Origin: Alphaproteobacteria bacterium | Lineage (GTDB): Bacteria > Pseudomonadota > Alphaproteobacteria > Rhodobacterales > Rhodobacteraceae | Direction: 5' to 3' | DNA: 39,059 bases | Assembly: GCA_030432315.1 (NCBI GenBank) | Contig: JAUIHM010000026.1 | Location: 1 to 39,059 of the forward strand | Shown: piece by piece, positions 31,683 to 39,059 of the stretch | Position numbering within the stretch: the first letter of the stretch is position 1 | How the letters are laid out: each line of letters begins with the position of its first letter | Made by a program: the position numbers and the translations under genes | The notes under the pieces: generated by a model | Told to the model about the DNA's origin: nothing | Seen by the model: the letters and a program-made list of their open reading frames with translations, nothing else | Databases searched by the model: none

Positions 31683-32811
31683 CCCTGCACGGGATCTTGC
31701 CGGATCACCGGAGCACGCGGGGGACGCGGAGTCGCTGTGGGCGCGGCTCGGGCCGCATCTGAGCGGATTTGGCATTTCGCGGGTGGCGGACATCACCGGG
31801 CTCGACCGGCTGGGCGTGCCGGTGGTCCAGGTCTGCCGGCCGCTGGCGCGGTCGAATGCGGTGACCCAGGGCAAGGGCGTCAGCCTTGCGGCGGCGGCGG
31901 TCGGGGCGGTGCTCGAATGCGTCGAGATGGCGGCGGGAGAGGATCTGCCGGCGGAGGCGTGCTGGCAGGGCGGGCTGAGCGCAGCGGAGATGGCCCCCTG
32001 GCGATTTCTGGCGCCGCCGGACGTGGCCTGGCCGACGCGGCAGGAGGCGTGGCGGCGCGGCTGGGATGTGACGGCGGGGAAGTGGGTGCCGGTGCCGCAG
32101 GCGGTGGTCTGTACCGATTTTACCCGCGGTGCCGCTTCGGAGGCGGCGCCGATCCTGCGCACCTCCGTCGGGCTCGGTGCCGGGGCGGGCTGGGCGGCGG
32201 CGGTCTGGCACGGGTTGCTGGAAGTCATCGAGTGCGACGCGCGGCTGCGGTTTTTCGACCGGCCGGGTGGCGACGGTCCGGCGCAGCTGCGGCCGGCCGG
32301 GGCGGTGCCGCCGGCGCTGCTGGCGCGGATTGCCGGGCAGGGGCTGCGAATCGGGGCATGGGAGATGACGGCGCGTCCGGGGCCGCGGACGGTGATGGTG
32401 CGGATCATGGAAGATCCGGCGGGCAATCCGGCACTGCCGCTGCCGGCGGAGGGGTTTGCCTGTCGCCCGATGCTCGCGGAAGCAGTGGAGGCGGCCCTGC
32501 TCGAGGCGGCGCAGGGGCGGCTGGCGGCGATTTCCGGGGCGCGGGAGGACATGACCCGGGCGCTCTACCGGCTGCGGCCGCCGGAGGCGGTGCGGACGCG
32601 GGACTGGGCGCGGCTCGACCCGGGGCGGGGACGGGAGGCGGCGAAGGACGGTTCCTGTCCGGCCAATCCGGTGCAGCTGGCCGCGGCCCTGCCCGGGCCG
32701 GTGGTGGTGGTGCCGCTGCTGGCGCGGCCGGAGATCCCGCTGGCGGTGGTGCGGGTTCTCGCGCCGGGTCTGGTGACCGACCCGGAGCGGCTGCGGGACC
32801 GGGCGGTATGA
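31666..32811 (+). CDS. YcaO-family cyclodehydratase/thioamide synthetase
   Basis: 381 aa. The three ATP- and magnesium-binding blocks of YcaO proteins are present: AAAVGAVLECVEMAAGE (residues about 76-92, Glu84, Glu87), GLLEVIECDARLRFF (183-197, Glu186, Glu189) and EAAQGRLAAISGAREDM (280-296). It has no E1-like or ocin-ThiF-like fusion. The start is ATG at 31666 inside the preceding gene, and the stop overlaps tfuA by ATGA. With TfuA, YcaO proteins convert peptide backbone amides to thioamides (as in McrA thioglycine and thioviridamide-type RiPPs). The peptide substrate here is not evident. Confidence 0.9.
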   Translation: MPWDFDPARDLAGSPEHAGDAESLWARLGPHLSGFGISRVADITGLDRLGVPVVQVCRPLARSNAVTQGKGVSLAAAAVGAVLECVEMAAGEDLPAEACWQGGLSAAEMAPWRFLAPPDVAWPTRQEAWRRGWDVTAGKWVPVPQAVVCTDFTRGAASEAAPILRTSVGLGAGAGWAAAVWHGLLEVIECDARLRFFDRPGGDGPAQLRPAGAVPPALLARIAGQGLRIGAWEMTARPGPRTVMVRIMEDPAGNPALPLPAEGFACRPMLAEAVEAALLEAAQGRLAAISGAREDMTRALYRLRPPEAVRTRDWARLDPGRGREAAKDGSCPANPVQLAAALPGPVVVVPLLARPEIPLAVVRVLAPGLVTDPERLRDRAV

Positions 32812-33551
32812 CCGGGCGGCCGGTGGTGTTTCTCGGTCCGTCGCTGAACCGGGATGTGGCGGCGGGCCTGCTCGATGCGGAGTTCCGCGCCCCGGTCGCG
32901 CAGGGGGATGTGTTGCGGGCACTGGAAACACGCCCTGCGGCAATCGCGATCATTGACGGGGTGTTCACCCATCAGCCGACCGTGCGGCACAGGGAAATCC
33001 TCTGGGCCCTGGCCGAGGGGGTGCCGGTATTCGGGGTAGCGAGCATGGGGGCGCTACGGGCGGCGGAACTGTGGCGGCAGGGAATGATCGGGTCGGGACT
33101 GATCTACCGCTGGTACCGCCGGTTTCCGCTGCTGGCCGATGACGCTGTGGCGGTGACCCATGCGCCGCAGGAGGCGGGCGGGCAGGCGCTGAGCGCGGCG
33201 CTGGTCGACCTGCGGCGCAGCCTCTCTGCGGCGGTACGGAGCGGCGGTCTGGATGCGGGCGCGGCGCGGGACCTGGCGGCACGGGCAGCGGCGATGCCGT
33301 TTTCCGGGCGCGGATGCCAGGCGCTGGAGGCCGAGTCGGGGAGGGCGGGACTTGCGGCGCTGCTGCGCCGGCACTGGCGCGGCCAGAAGGCGGCGGACGC
33401 CTGCGGTCTGTTGCGGCGACTTGCGGCCCATGCGGCCGCCGGAGACTGGCCGGAGCCGCGCGCGATGCACCCGCCGGTTGTGCACGCCTGGCTGGACGAT
33501 TTGCGGGACGGCGGCTTTGATCCGCTAAAAATAGCCCGAATTCCCAAATAG
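32808..33551 (+). CDS. tfuA: TfuA-like protein, YcaO partner
   Basis: 247 aa. The TfuA core is clear: PVVFLGPSLNRDVAAGLLDAEFRAPVAQGDVLRAL, AIAIIDGVFTHQPTVRHREILWALAEGVPVFGVASMGALRAAEL, GMIGSGLIYRWYRRFPLLADDAVAVTHAP. TfuA is required with YcaO for trifolitoxin and thioamide-type modification, probably as a sulphur-delivery or allosteric partner. The C-terminal about 100 residues are helical and variable. The start is ATG at 32808, coupled to YcaO by a 4-bp overlap. The frame upstream of 32808 is open but runs through YcaO and is not part of the protein. Confidence 0.92.
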   Translation: MTGRPVVFLGPSLNRDVAAGLLDAEFRAPVAQGDVLRALETRPAAIAIIDGVFTHQPTVRHREILWALAEGVPVFGVASMGALRAAELWRQGMIGSGLIYRWYRRFPLLADDAVAVTHAPQEAGGQALSAALVDLRRSLSAAVRSGGLDAGAARDLAARAAAMPFSGRGCQALEAESGRAGLAALLRRHWRGQKAADACGLLRRLAAHAAAGDWPEPRAMHPPVVHAWLDDLRDGGFDPLKIARIPK

Positions 33552-33616
33552 TTGTAGCGTTCTTGCCGGCCTGCCGGTACCCTGCGCGCGAACACCACAG
33601 AGGTTGGGGGCAGCGG

Positions 33617-34846
33617 GTGGCGGCAGTTTTGGCGGGATCAGGCACGCGGTTTCTGCTGTATCCGCAGGCGCCGGTGACGCCGGGGTACGACCGGCCGGAA
33701 CTGGTCTGGATCTCCAATCCGGCCGGCAGCGTGGCGCCCGGACCCGCCGATCACCGGATGTATGCGGTCGATCCGCTGCATTCCAAACCGCCCTATGAAT
33801 ACCCGTATCTGCCGCCCTACCGGGGTCCGGTGCATCCGCCGGCGCAGCCCGGACCTGACGGCAATTTCGACCATATTCCGGTGCACGACAGGGCATTTCT
33901 TTCGGCGCACCTGTTCGGATCGGTGGCGCGGGTGCTGGACATCTGGGAAGGCTATGTCGGGCACCACATTCCGTGGCATTTTGCCGGGAGCCTCCAGCGG
34001 CTGGAACTCATCCCGCTGATCGAATGGGACAATGCGCAGTCGGGGTTCGGTTATCTGGAGTTCGGCCACGATACTTCGGCGGCCGGAGTGCGGTATCCGT
34101 ACTGCCTGAATTTCGACGTGATCGCCCATGAGGTCGGGCATGCGCTGCTGTTTTCGGAGATCGGTCTGCCGCCGGCCGGCAGGAATCCGGGGCCGGATTT
34201 CACCGCCTATCACGAGGGTGTGTCGGATCTCTGCTCGCTGATGGGGCTGCTGCATTTCGATACCGCCATGGACCGGATCCTGCGGCGCGGGTCGGGCAAC
34301 CTCCTGGTGATGAACGAGATGAACCAGTTCGCCGAACAGGCCGACGAACGGCAGGTGCGGATTGTCGGCAATTCCCGGCGCATGAGCGACGTGGGTCTTG
34401 AGGCGCATGACCGGTCGCGGCCGTTTACCGGCGCGTTTTTCGATGCCCTGGTCGAGATCTATCACGACACGGTTGTCGCCCGTGGGATTGTCGATCTGCC
34501 GCCACGCTCGATCATCGATGCACGCGACATTGACGACGACCTGGCAAGGACCTTCGCCGACGCCTTTTCAAGGAACTATGAACTGAAGCATTTTGCCCTC
34601 AAGGCGGTGCTGGCGGATGCGCGCGATCTGATGGGTACGGCGCTGGCCCGGTCATGGCCGCTGCTCGATGCGGGCGAAGTCACTTTTGTCCGGGCCGGAT
34701 ACGCGATCTGCGACGTGCTTCAGGAAATGGGTCGCGGCGACGCGGCGGAGACGATGGAAGCGTGTCTGGCCTGGCGCGGGATCGTCCGTTCCCCGGGGAA
34801 CGCAAGGCCGGGAACCGCCTGGGGGCGGCAGGCTGCATGGATTTAG
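33617..34846 (+). CDS. Gluzincin-type metallopeptidase (thermolysin/M36-like active site)
   Basis: 409 aa from GTG 33617, chosen for GGGGG 7 bp upstream; TTG at 33563 is in frame but has no RBS. The zinc site is FDVIAHEVGHALLFSEIG (His171, Glu172, His175) with a third ligand in AYHEGVSDLCSLMG (Glu200, Asp204), the pattern HExxH...ExxSD of gluzincins. The N-terminal region is proline-rich (PYEYPYLPPYRGPVHPP) and unlike a usual propeptide. There is no clear signal peptide, so it may act in the cytoplasm. It is 65 bp after tfuA and 20 bp before the 160-aa gene, so a role in processing a modified peptide is plausible. The exact peptidase family is not certain. Confidence 0.75.
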   Translation: MAAVLAGSGTRFLLYPQAPVTPGYDRPELVWISNPAGSVAPGPADHRMYAVDPLHSKPPYEYPYLPPYRGPVHPPAQPGPDGNFDHIPVHDRAFLSAHLFGSVARVLDIWEGYVGHHIPWHFAGSLQRLELIPLIEWDNAQSGFGYLEFGHDTSAAGVRYPYCLNFDVIAHEVGHALLFSEIGLPPAGRNPGPDFTAYHEGVSDLCSLMGLLHFDTAMDRILRRGSGNLLVMNEMNQFAEQADERQVRIVGNSRRMSDVGLEAHDRSRPFTGAFFDALVEIYHDTVVARGIVDLPPRSIIDARDIDDDLARTFADAFSRNYELKHFALKAVLADARDLMGTALARSWPLLDAGEVTFVRAGYAICDVLQEMGRGDAAETMEACLAWRGIVRSPGNARPGTAWGRQAAWI

Positions 34847-34866
34847 AAACGTGAGGAGGTTGAACG

Positions 34867-35349
34867 ATGTCAATTTACGATCCAGGTGAGGTTGGGCTGA
34901 TCGGGACGGAAATGGAACCGGATTCCGATGCCAACGTCGGGTATGTGAAGGTCGCCGGCGATCTGACCCACCTGCTGGAACTGAGGTGCCGGTCGCGTCA
35001 GGTCTGTGCGGATGATGGTGCCACGAAGGACACCACGCCGACCATGGCGCTGATTTACGGCTACATGTTCGAGGGCCACACCTATCAGATGGCCAGGCCG
35101 AGGATCATGGTGGTTGGGGAGGAAAAATCCGACTACAGGCCCGGAACGGGTGGCAACGGCATCGATCCTCAGCCGACCGGCGATCTCTACGTCTGGCGGA
35201 TGAACAGAGAGTCCGCGACGGTTTCCATTGCCGTCGAAAGCGGTTCGATAGAGACGCTGATCCTGGAGGCGAATACGCCGGGTGCCGCGTCGAAGGCGTC
35301 CTATGCCTCGCACATGCAGACTGCGCATCGCGGCGGCAAGCTCGGCTGA
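34867..35349 (+). CDS. Unrecognised 160-aa protein in the YcaO-TfuA cluster
   Basis: I do not recognise this family. It has a strong RBS (GAGGAGG, about 7 bp) and starts 20 bp after the peptidase gene. The sequence is acidic at the start (DPGEVGLIGTEMEPDSD). The middle is beta-rich (TPTMALIYGYMFEGHTYQM, RIMVVGEEKSDYRPGTGG, LYVWRMNRESATVSIAVESG). It contains only one Cys pair (CRSRQVC). The tail, NTPGAASKASYASHMQTAHR then GGKLG, is flexible-looking. No membrane segment or signal peptide is visible. It is larger than typical RiPP precursors. It could be a substrate, a carrier, or a small partner of the peptidase; none is shown. Confidence 0.7.
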   Translation: MSIYDPGEVGLIGTEMEPDSDANVGYVKVAGDLTHLLELRCRSRQVCADDGATKDTTPTMALIYGYMFEGHTYQMARPRIMVVGEEKSDYRPGTGGNGIDPQPTGDLYVWRMNRESATVSIAVESGSIETLILEANTPGAASKASYASHMQTAHRGGKLG

Positions 35350-35415
35350 TCCACTTGCCCGCGGGCCCGGAGCGGCCCGCAACGGCCGGTGGGCGGTCCA
35401 GAGGGGAGGCTGGTC

Positions 35416-36873
35416 ATGGCGGGGGAAACCGCAGGGAACGGTGCAGAGCGGAAGGAGGCCGGGCTCGACCCGGCCGACTGGGACGGGTTTCGTGCGGCGG
35501 CGCACGGCCTGCTCGAAGCCTGTATCGACCGGCTGGTCGCGGCCCGCGACCATCCGTGGCAGCCGGTGCCGGAAGCGGTGCGGGCCGGTTATGCCATCGG
35601 TGAAGGCGGGGGGCTCGGCGACGGGGCGGCGCTGGCGGACCGACTGGCGCGGGAGGTTCTGCCCTACGGTACGGGCAACACCCATCCGCGGTTTTTCGGC
35701 TGGGTCCATGGCACCGGGCTCGCCACCGGTGTGATGAGTGAGATGGTGGCGGCGACGATGAACGCCAACTGCGGCGGGCGTGACCATGGTGCGGTCTACA
35801 TGGAGCGGGCCGTCATCGACTGGGTGCGGCGGGTGATGGGGTTTCCCGACACGGCCAGCGGCGTCCTCGTCGGCGGCACGTCACAGGCAACGGTGATCTG
35901 TCTGGCCGCGGCGCGGGTGCGGGCGCTCGGGCCGGAGGTGCGGCGGACCGGCAATGGCGGCGCGCGGCTGGTCGCCTATGCCGGCGGCGGGGTTCATGCC
36001 GCAACGCGCAAAGCGATGGAACTGCTCGGGCTCGGGTCGGGCAACCTCGTGCTGATCCCGGAGACGGATGCGGGCATCGACGTCGCCGCCCTGCGCACGG
36101 CGATCCAGTCAGACCGTTCGGCGGGCGCGGTTCCGTTCGCGGTGGTCGGGACTGCCGGATCGGTGGATCTTGGTCGGTTCGACGATCTGGAGGCGCTGGC
36201 CGACCTCGCGGCCGACGAGGCGGTCTGGCTGCATGTGGACGGGGCGTTCGGGGCGTGGACGCGGCTGGCGGATCCGCCATGGCAGCGGCTGAGCGACGGT
36301 ATCGGCCGGGCGGATTCACTGGCCTGCGATTTTCACAAGTGGATGTACGTGCCCTATGACTGCGCCATTGCGTTGATCCGCGACGAAAGGCTGCACCGGG
36401 CGGCCTTTGCCGCGCGGCCGGCCTATCTGGAGGGCGCGGCGGAGGGCGTGGCCGGCGGCGATCCCTGGTACTGCGACTACGGGGTGGATCTTTCGCGCGG
36501 CAACCGGGCGCTGAAGGTCTGGACGGCGCTGCAGGCGTACGGCGCGGGAGCATTCGGTGCGGCGATCACCGGCAACTGCGTGCTGGCGCGGTATCTGGGG
36601 GAGCAGGTTTCGGCGGCGGGTGATCTCGGGCTGGTGCGGCGGGTGGTTTCCAACATCTGCGTTTTCACCGTTGCCCCGGATGCGGAAGCCGACCTGCAGG
36701 GGGAGATCAACGCGCGCGTGGTTCTGGCGATGCAGATGGAGGGGGTGGCGGTCTGTTCGACCACCCGGATTGACGGTATCGTCGTGGTGCGGGTGGCAAT
36801 CACCAACCACCGGACCAGGCCGGAGGACATTGATTTTCTGCTGGCTGCGGTGCGGCGGATCCGCGACCGTTGA
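35416..36873 (+). CDS. PLP-dependent group II amino-acid decarboxylase
   Basis: 485 aa. Family features are TGNTHPRFFGWVHGTGLATGVMSEMVAATMN, VLVGGTSQATVICLAAARVRAL, the cofactor Asp in WLHVDGAFGAW (Asp275) and the Schiff-base Lys in ACDFHKWMYVPYDCA (Lys308). The length and the HKW motif fit aromatic-L-amino-acid, tyrosine or glutamate decarboxylase relatives. The substrate cannot be read. The start is ATG at 35416 with GGGGAGG 6 bp upstream. It is 66 bp after the 160-aa gene and 139 bp before the TRAP transporter. Confidence 0.88.
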   Translation: MAGETAGNGAERKEAGLDPADWDGFRAAAHGLLEACIDRLVAARDHPWQPVPEAVRAGYAIGEGGGLGDGAALADRLAREVLPYGTGNTHPRFFGWVHGTGLATGVMSEMVAATMNANCGGRDHGAVYMERAVIDWVRRVMGFPDTASGVLVGGTSQATVICLAAARVRALGPEVRRTGNGGARLVAYAGGGVHAATRKAMELLGLGSGNLVLIPETDAGIDVAALRTAIQSDRSAGAVPFAVVGTAGSVDLGRFDDLEALADLAADEAVWLHVDGAFGAWTRLADPPWQRLSDGIGRADSLACDFHKWMYVPYDCAIALIRDERLHRAAFAARPAYLEGAAEGVAGGDPWYCDYGVDLSRGNRALKVWTALQAYGAGAFGAAITGNCVLARYLGEQVSAAGDLGLVRRVVSNICVFTVAPDAEADLQGEINARVVLAMQMEGVAVCSTTRIDGIVVVRVAITNHRTRPEDIDFLLAAVRRIRDR

Positions 36874-37012
36874 CCCCGGGCCGCGGCGATGCGGTCGCGA
36901 AAGGGAATTCCCCCTCCGATGCATGCGCCCCGTTGCATTTGCCGGTGGCTCAGGCATTGAATGGCGGAAGAAGCGCATGGCGCGGAAAAACCGTTTTCAG
37001 GGAGGATATTGA

Positions 37013-38086
37013 ATGGACAGACGCAGTTTGCTCGGGGGGGCCGCACTCGGAGCCGTGGCACTGGCAGCCCCGGCCGTTGCCCAGGAGACACGCACGCTGA
37101 AGCTGGTCGGCGGGTTTCCCCGCGGCTTCCCGGGCGTCGGCCAGGGGGCGGAACGGCTTGCGGCGCGGATCACCGAGATGAGCGGCGGAGCGCTCGACGT
37201 GCAGTATTTCGGCGCCGGAGAACTGGTGCCCGGCACCGGCGTCAATGACGCGGTGTCGACCGGGGCGGCGGATATGGGTCATACCGCGCCCTATTATGCC
37301 GCCGGCAAGATCCCGGCGACGATGTATTTTACCGCGCTGCCCTACGGGCTTTCGGCGGCGGAACTGTCGGGCTGGATCTATTTTGGCGGCGGGCAGGAGC
37401 TTTGGGACGAGACCTACGCGCCGTTCAACCTCAAGCCGTTCGTCTGCGGCAATTCCATGGCCCAGGCCGGGGGCTGGTTCAAGAAGCCGATCAATTCGCT
37501 CGATGACATGCAGGGGCTGAAAATGCGCATTGCCGGACTTGGCGGTGCGATCATGCAGAAGATCGGCGTCTCGACCGTTAACCTGCCGCCGCCGGAGATT
37601 TTCCCGGCGCTGCAGTCGGGTGTGGTCGACGCGGCGGAATTCGTCGGGCCGTGGATCGACGTGGCGCTTGGCCTCGCCAAGGTGGCGCCGCATTATTACA
37701 TGCCGGCGCCACATGAGCCGGGTCCGATGCTCGAATGCATCGTCAACATGGACGTGTGGAATTCGCTGTCGCCGGTGCACCAGTCGATCATCCGCAATGC
37801 CTGTCTGGCGCAGTCGGAGGATTCGATTGCGGCGTTTGCGTACAACAACGCCATCGTTTTCGATCAGTTGGTGCAGGCCGGTGCGCAGCCGGCGGCATTC
37901 CCCGACGATGTGGTTGCGGCGATGGGGGCGGCGGCGGTCGAGGTGATCGAGGCCTATCCGAACGGCGATCCGATGTCAGAGAAGATCCACGCCGATTACA
38001 TCGCCTACGTGAAAAAGTGCGCCGCGACAGGCAGGCTGCTTGAGGGCCGGATGTACATGGACCGGGCGACCGTCTGGGGCGTCTGA
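37013..38086 (+). CDS. dctP: TRAP transporter substrate-binding protein (DctP/TakP type)
   Basis: 357 aa with a twin-arginine-like signal (MDRRSLLGGAALGAVALAAP, then AVAQ). The mature part follows the TakP-type DctP pattern: GEL/VPGTGVNDAVSTGAADMGHTAPYYAAG, QAGGWFKKPINSLDDMQGLKMRIAG, NLPPPEIFPALQSGVVDAAEFVGPW, KVAPHYYMPAPHEPGPMLECIVN. The Arg of KMRIAG and the Glu of DAAEFVGP are the residues that bind carboxylate ligands and metal in TakP. The ligand is likely a carboxylic or keto acid. A 139-bp upstream gap contains a good RBS (GGGAGG) and may hold its promoter. Confidence 0.93.
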   Translation: MDRRSLLGGAALGAVALAAPAVAQETRTLKLVGGFPRGFPGVGQGAERLAARITEMSGGALDVQYFGAGELVPGTGVNDAVSTGAADMGHTAPYYAAGKIPATMYFTALPYGLSAAELSGWIYFGGGQELWDETYAPFNLKPFVCGNSMAQAGGWFKKPINSLDDMQGLKMRIAGLGGAIMQKIGVSTVNLPPPEIFPALQSGVVDAAEFVGPWIDVALGLAKVAPHYYMPAPHEPGPMLECIVNMDVWNSLSPVHQSIIRNACLAQSEDSIAAFAYNNAIVFDQLVQAGAQPAAFPDDVVAAMGAAAVEVIEAYPNGDPMSEKIHADYIAYVKKCAATGRLLEGRMYMDRATVWGV

Positions 38087-38103
38087 GGGATTGCGGACGG
38101 GTG

Positions 38104-38134
38104 CGGCGGGCCGGAGGAAAGGCCCGCCGTTTTT
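38104..38134 (+). terminator. Hairpin with U tract between dctP and dctQ
   Basis: Arms CGGCGGGCC (38104-38112) and GGCCCGCCG (38121-38129) pair perfectly with an 8-nt loop, followed by TTTTT. It may terminate most transcripts after the binding-protein gene and let fewer reach the membrane subunits, which keeps receptor in excess. Confidence 0.88.
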
Positions 38135-38147
38135 CTGGAGGGCGGCA

Positions 38148-38699
38148 ATGGGCCGGATCAGCCACGCGGTTGACACGCTGAACGAGATCACCGGCCGGAT
38201 TGTCGCCTGGGGCATCCTGCTGATGGTGCTGATGCAGTTCGCCGTGGTGATCGCCCGCTATGTGTTTTCGACGTCGAACCTGTTCGGCATGCCCTCGATC
38301 TGGTTTCAGGAGGGCATCGTCTACATGCACGGGCTGACGATCATGCTGGGGGCGGCCTATGCCTTTCTGCATGACGGGCACGTGCGGGTGGATATATTCC
38401 GGACCGAAGCCGGTCAGGCGCAGCGGGACTGGACCGACCTGCTGGGATCGGTGCTGCTGGTGCTGCCGCTCTGCTGGGTGATCGCCTGGTCGGCCTGGCC
38501 GAACGTGCAGATGTCTTGGATGACCCTTGAGGGGTCGATTGAGCCGGACGGGTTGCCGTTCCGCTACCTGCTCAAGACCACAATTCTCGGTTTTGCGCTG
38601 CTGGTGGCGTTGCAGGCGGTGTCGGTGGCGGTAAAGGCGGCGCTGCGGCTCAGCGGCAGATCAGATGCGCCGGTGTTTCGGGAAGACGGATCCGCATGA
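38148..38699 (+). CDS. dctQ: TRAP transporter small permease DctQ
   Basis: 183 aa with four membrane helices: IVAWGILLMVLMQFAVVIARYVF, then MHGLTIMLGAAYAFLHDGHVRVDIF (family motif FLHDGHVRVDI), LLGSVLLVLPLCWVIAWSAWP and LLKTTILGFALLVALQAVSV. The start is ATG at 38148 with TGGAG upstream, directly after the hairpin. It ends with an ATGA overlap onto dctM. Confidence 0.93.
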   Translation: MGRISHAVDTLNEITGRIVAWGILLMVLMQFAVVIARYVFSTSNLFGMPSIWFQEGIVYMHGLTIMLGAAYAFLHDGHVRVDIFRTEAGQAQRDWTDLLGSVLLVLPLCWVIAWSAWPNVQMSWMTLEGSIEPDGLPFRYLLKTTILGFALLVALQAVSVAVKAALRLSGRSDAPVFREDGSA

Positions 38700-39059
38700 G
38701 CGTTATTGCCGCCAATCTCGACCTGCTGATGTTTCCGGCGGCGATTGTCCTGTTGCTGCGCGGTTTTCCGGTGGCGTTCACCCTGGCCGGAGTTGGGCTG
38801 ATCTTCGCGGTCTTCGGGGTGATCGGCCATGTCGGCTATTTTTCCGGCGGCGATTTCGGCTTTCTGCGGCCGCTGTTCGGGCGGATTTACGGACTGGTGG
38901 ACGAGAGCAACGAGGTGCTGGTGGCGGTGCCGCTGTTCGTGTTCATGGGCGTGGTTCTGGAAAAGAGCGGGGTTGCGACGGAACTGCTCGAATCGATGGC
39001 GCAGCTGTTTGGCACCCTGCCCGGGGGCCTTGGCATATCCGTGGCCTTTGTCGGCATGC
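38696..39059 (+). CDS. dctM: TRAP transporter large permease DctM, 3' end outside the window
   Basis: 121 codons to the window edge. The N-terminus reads SVIAANLDLLMFPAAIVLLL then RGFPVAFTLAGVGLIFAVFG, with LVAVPLFVFMGVVLEKSGVA and LFGTLPGGLGISVAFVG, all typical of the DctM family. The full-length protein would be roughly 430-460 aa or more. It is coupled to dctQ by a 4-bp overlap and forms the transport channel with it. Confidence 0.9.
   Translation, partial: MSVIAANLDLLMFPAAIVLLLRGFPVAFTLAGVGLIFAVFGVIGHVGYFSGGDFGFLRPLFGRIYGLVDESNEVLVAVPLFVFMGVVLEKSGVATELLESMAQLFGTLPGGLGISVAFVGM

Noticed and set aside
31737..32807. N-terminal extension of the TfuA frame through the whole YcaO gene
   Set aside because: The translation is Gly/Ala/Arg-rich noise, while the YcaO motifs lie in the other frame and TfuA starts cleanly at ATG 32808.
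1..39059. CRISPR arrays, insertion sequences, rRNA genes
   Set aside because: No regularly spaced direct repeats with unique spacers, no transposase motifs and no rRNA sequence were seen; the 11-bp arrays have no spacers.

Overview
The window is high-GC alphaproteobacterial DNA and most resembles Rhodobacterales or a close relative. The support is CtrA-type TTAA boxes in front of flagellar genes, tandem DUF1127 micro-proteins, an ftsY-EamA-yciB neighbourhood, TRAP transport genes, and GC-rich codons with many ATGA start/stop overlaps. The first ~950 bp is visibly more AT-rich and abuts the 3' end of a tRNA-Ser(CGA), which is the usual edge of a tRNA-anchored genomic island. This sliver holds one gene that runs off the left edge and carries an in-frame stop.

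Layout: (1) 1-1040: island edge and tRNA-Ser. (2) 1114-6149, minus strand: a flagellar motor operon, fliL - coiled-coil membrane protein - motE - motA - large AMIN-like/TPR protein. (3) 6459-17167, minus strand: a carbohydrate uptake and catabolism operon (hydroxyacid dehydrogenase, TIM-barrel isomerase, family-5 binding protein, two permeases, fused double ATPase, DUF2264 putative glycosidase) with its LacI-type regulator. TGCAAA-type palindromes lie in front of both transcription units and one sits inside lacI. (4) 17465-21835, plus strand: fliF-fliH-fliN-fliP-fliG. The catabolic operon therefore sits between two divergent flagellar operons, each with a CtrA-like box. (5) 21915-24449: ftsY, a DMT transporter and yciB. 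(6) 24450-26315: a duplicated two-gene DUF1127 cassette behind a conserved promoter block. (7) 26329-28528, minus strand: an AbrB-type membrane protein, a DUF1127-like micro-protein and a Crp/Fnr regulator. (8) 28642-36873, plus strand: class III nucleotide cyclase/AAA protein, its TPR part as a separate overlapping gene, YcaO, TfuA, a gluzincin metallopeptidase, an unrecognised 160-aa protein and a PLP decarboxylase. (9) 37013 to the right edge: a TRAP transporter, cut off in dctM.

The most interesting part is region 8 with its divergent Crp/Fnr gene. YcaO plus TfuA is the known pair for backbone thioamide formation on peptides. Here it is packed with a cyclase/ATPase sensor, a peptidase and an unrecognised 160-aa protein that may be substrate or partner, with no recognisable RiPP precursor. 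Secondary signals are two intergenic arrays of exactly four 11-bp GATACC units about 18 kb apart, the operator set around lacI, and the nonsense codon in the island gene.

All family names rest on reading motifs by eye; no database search was possible.
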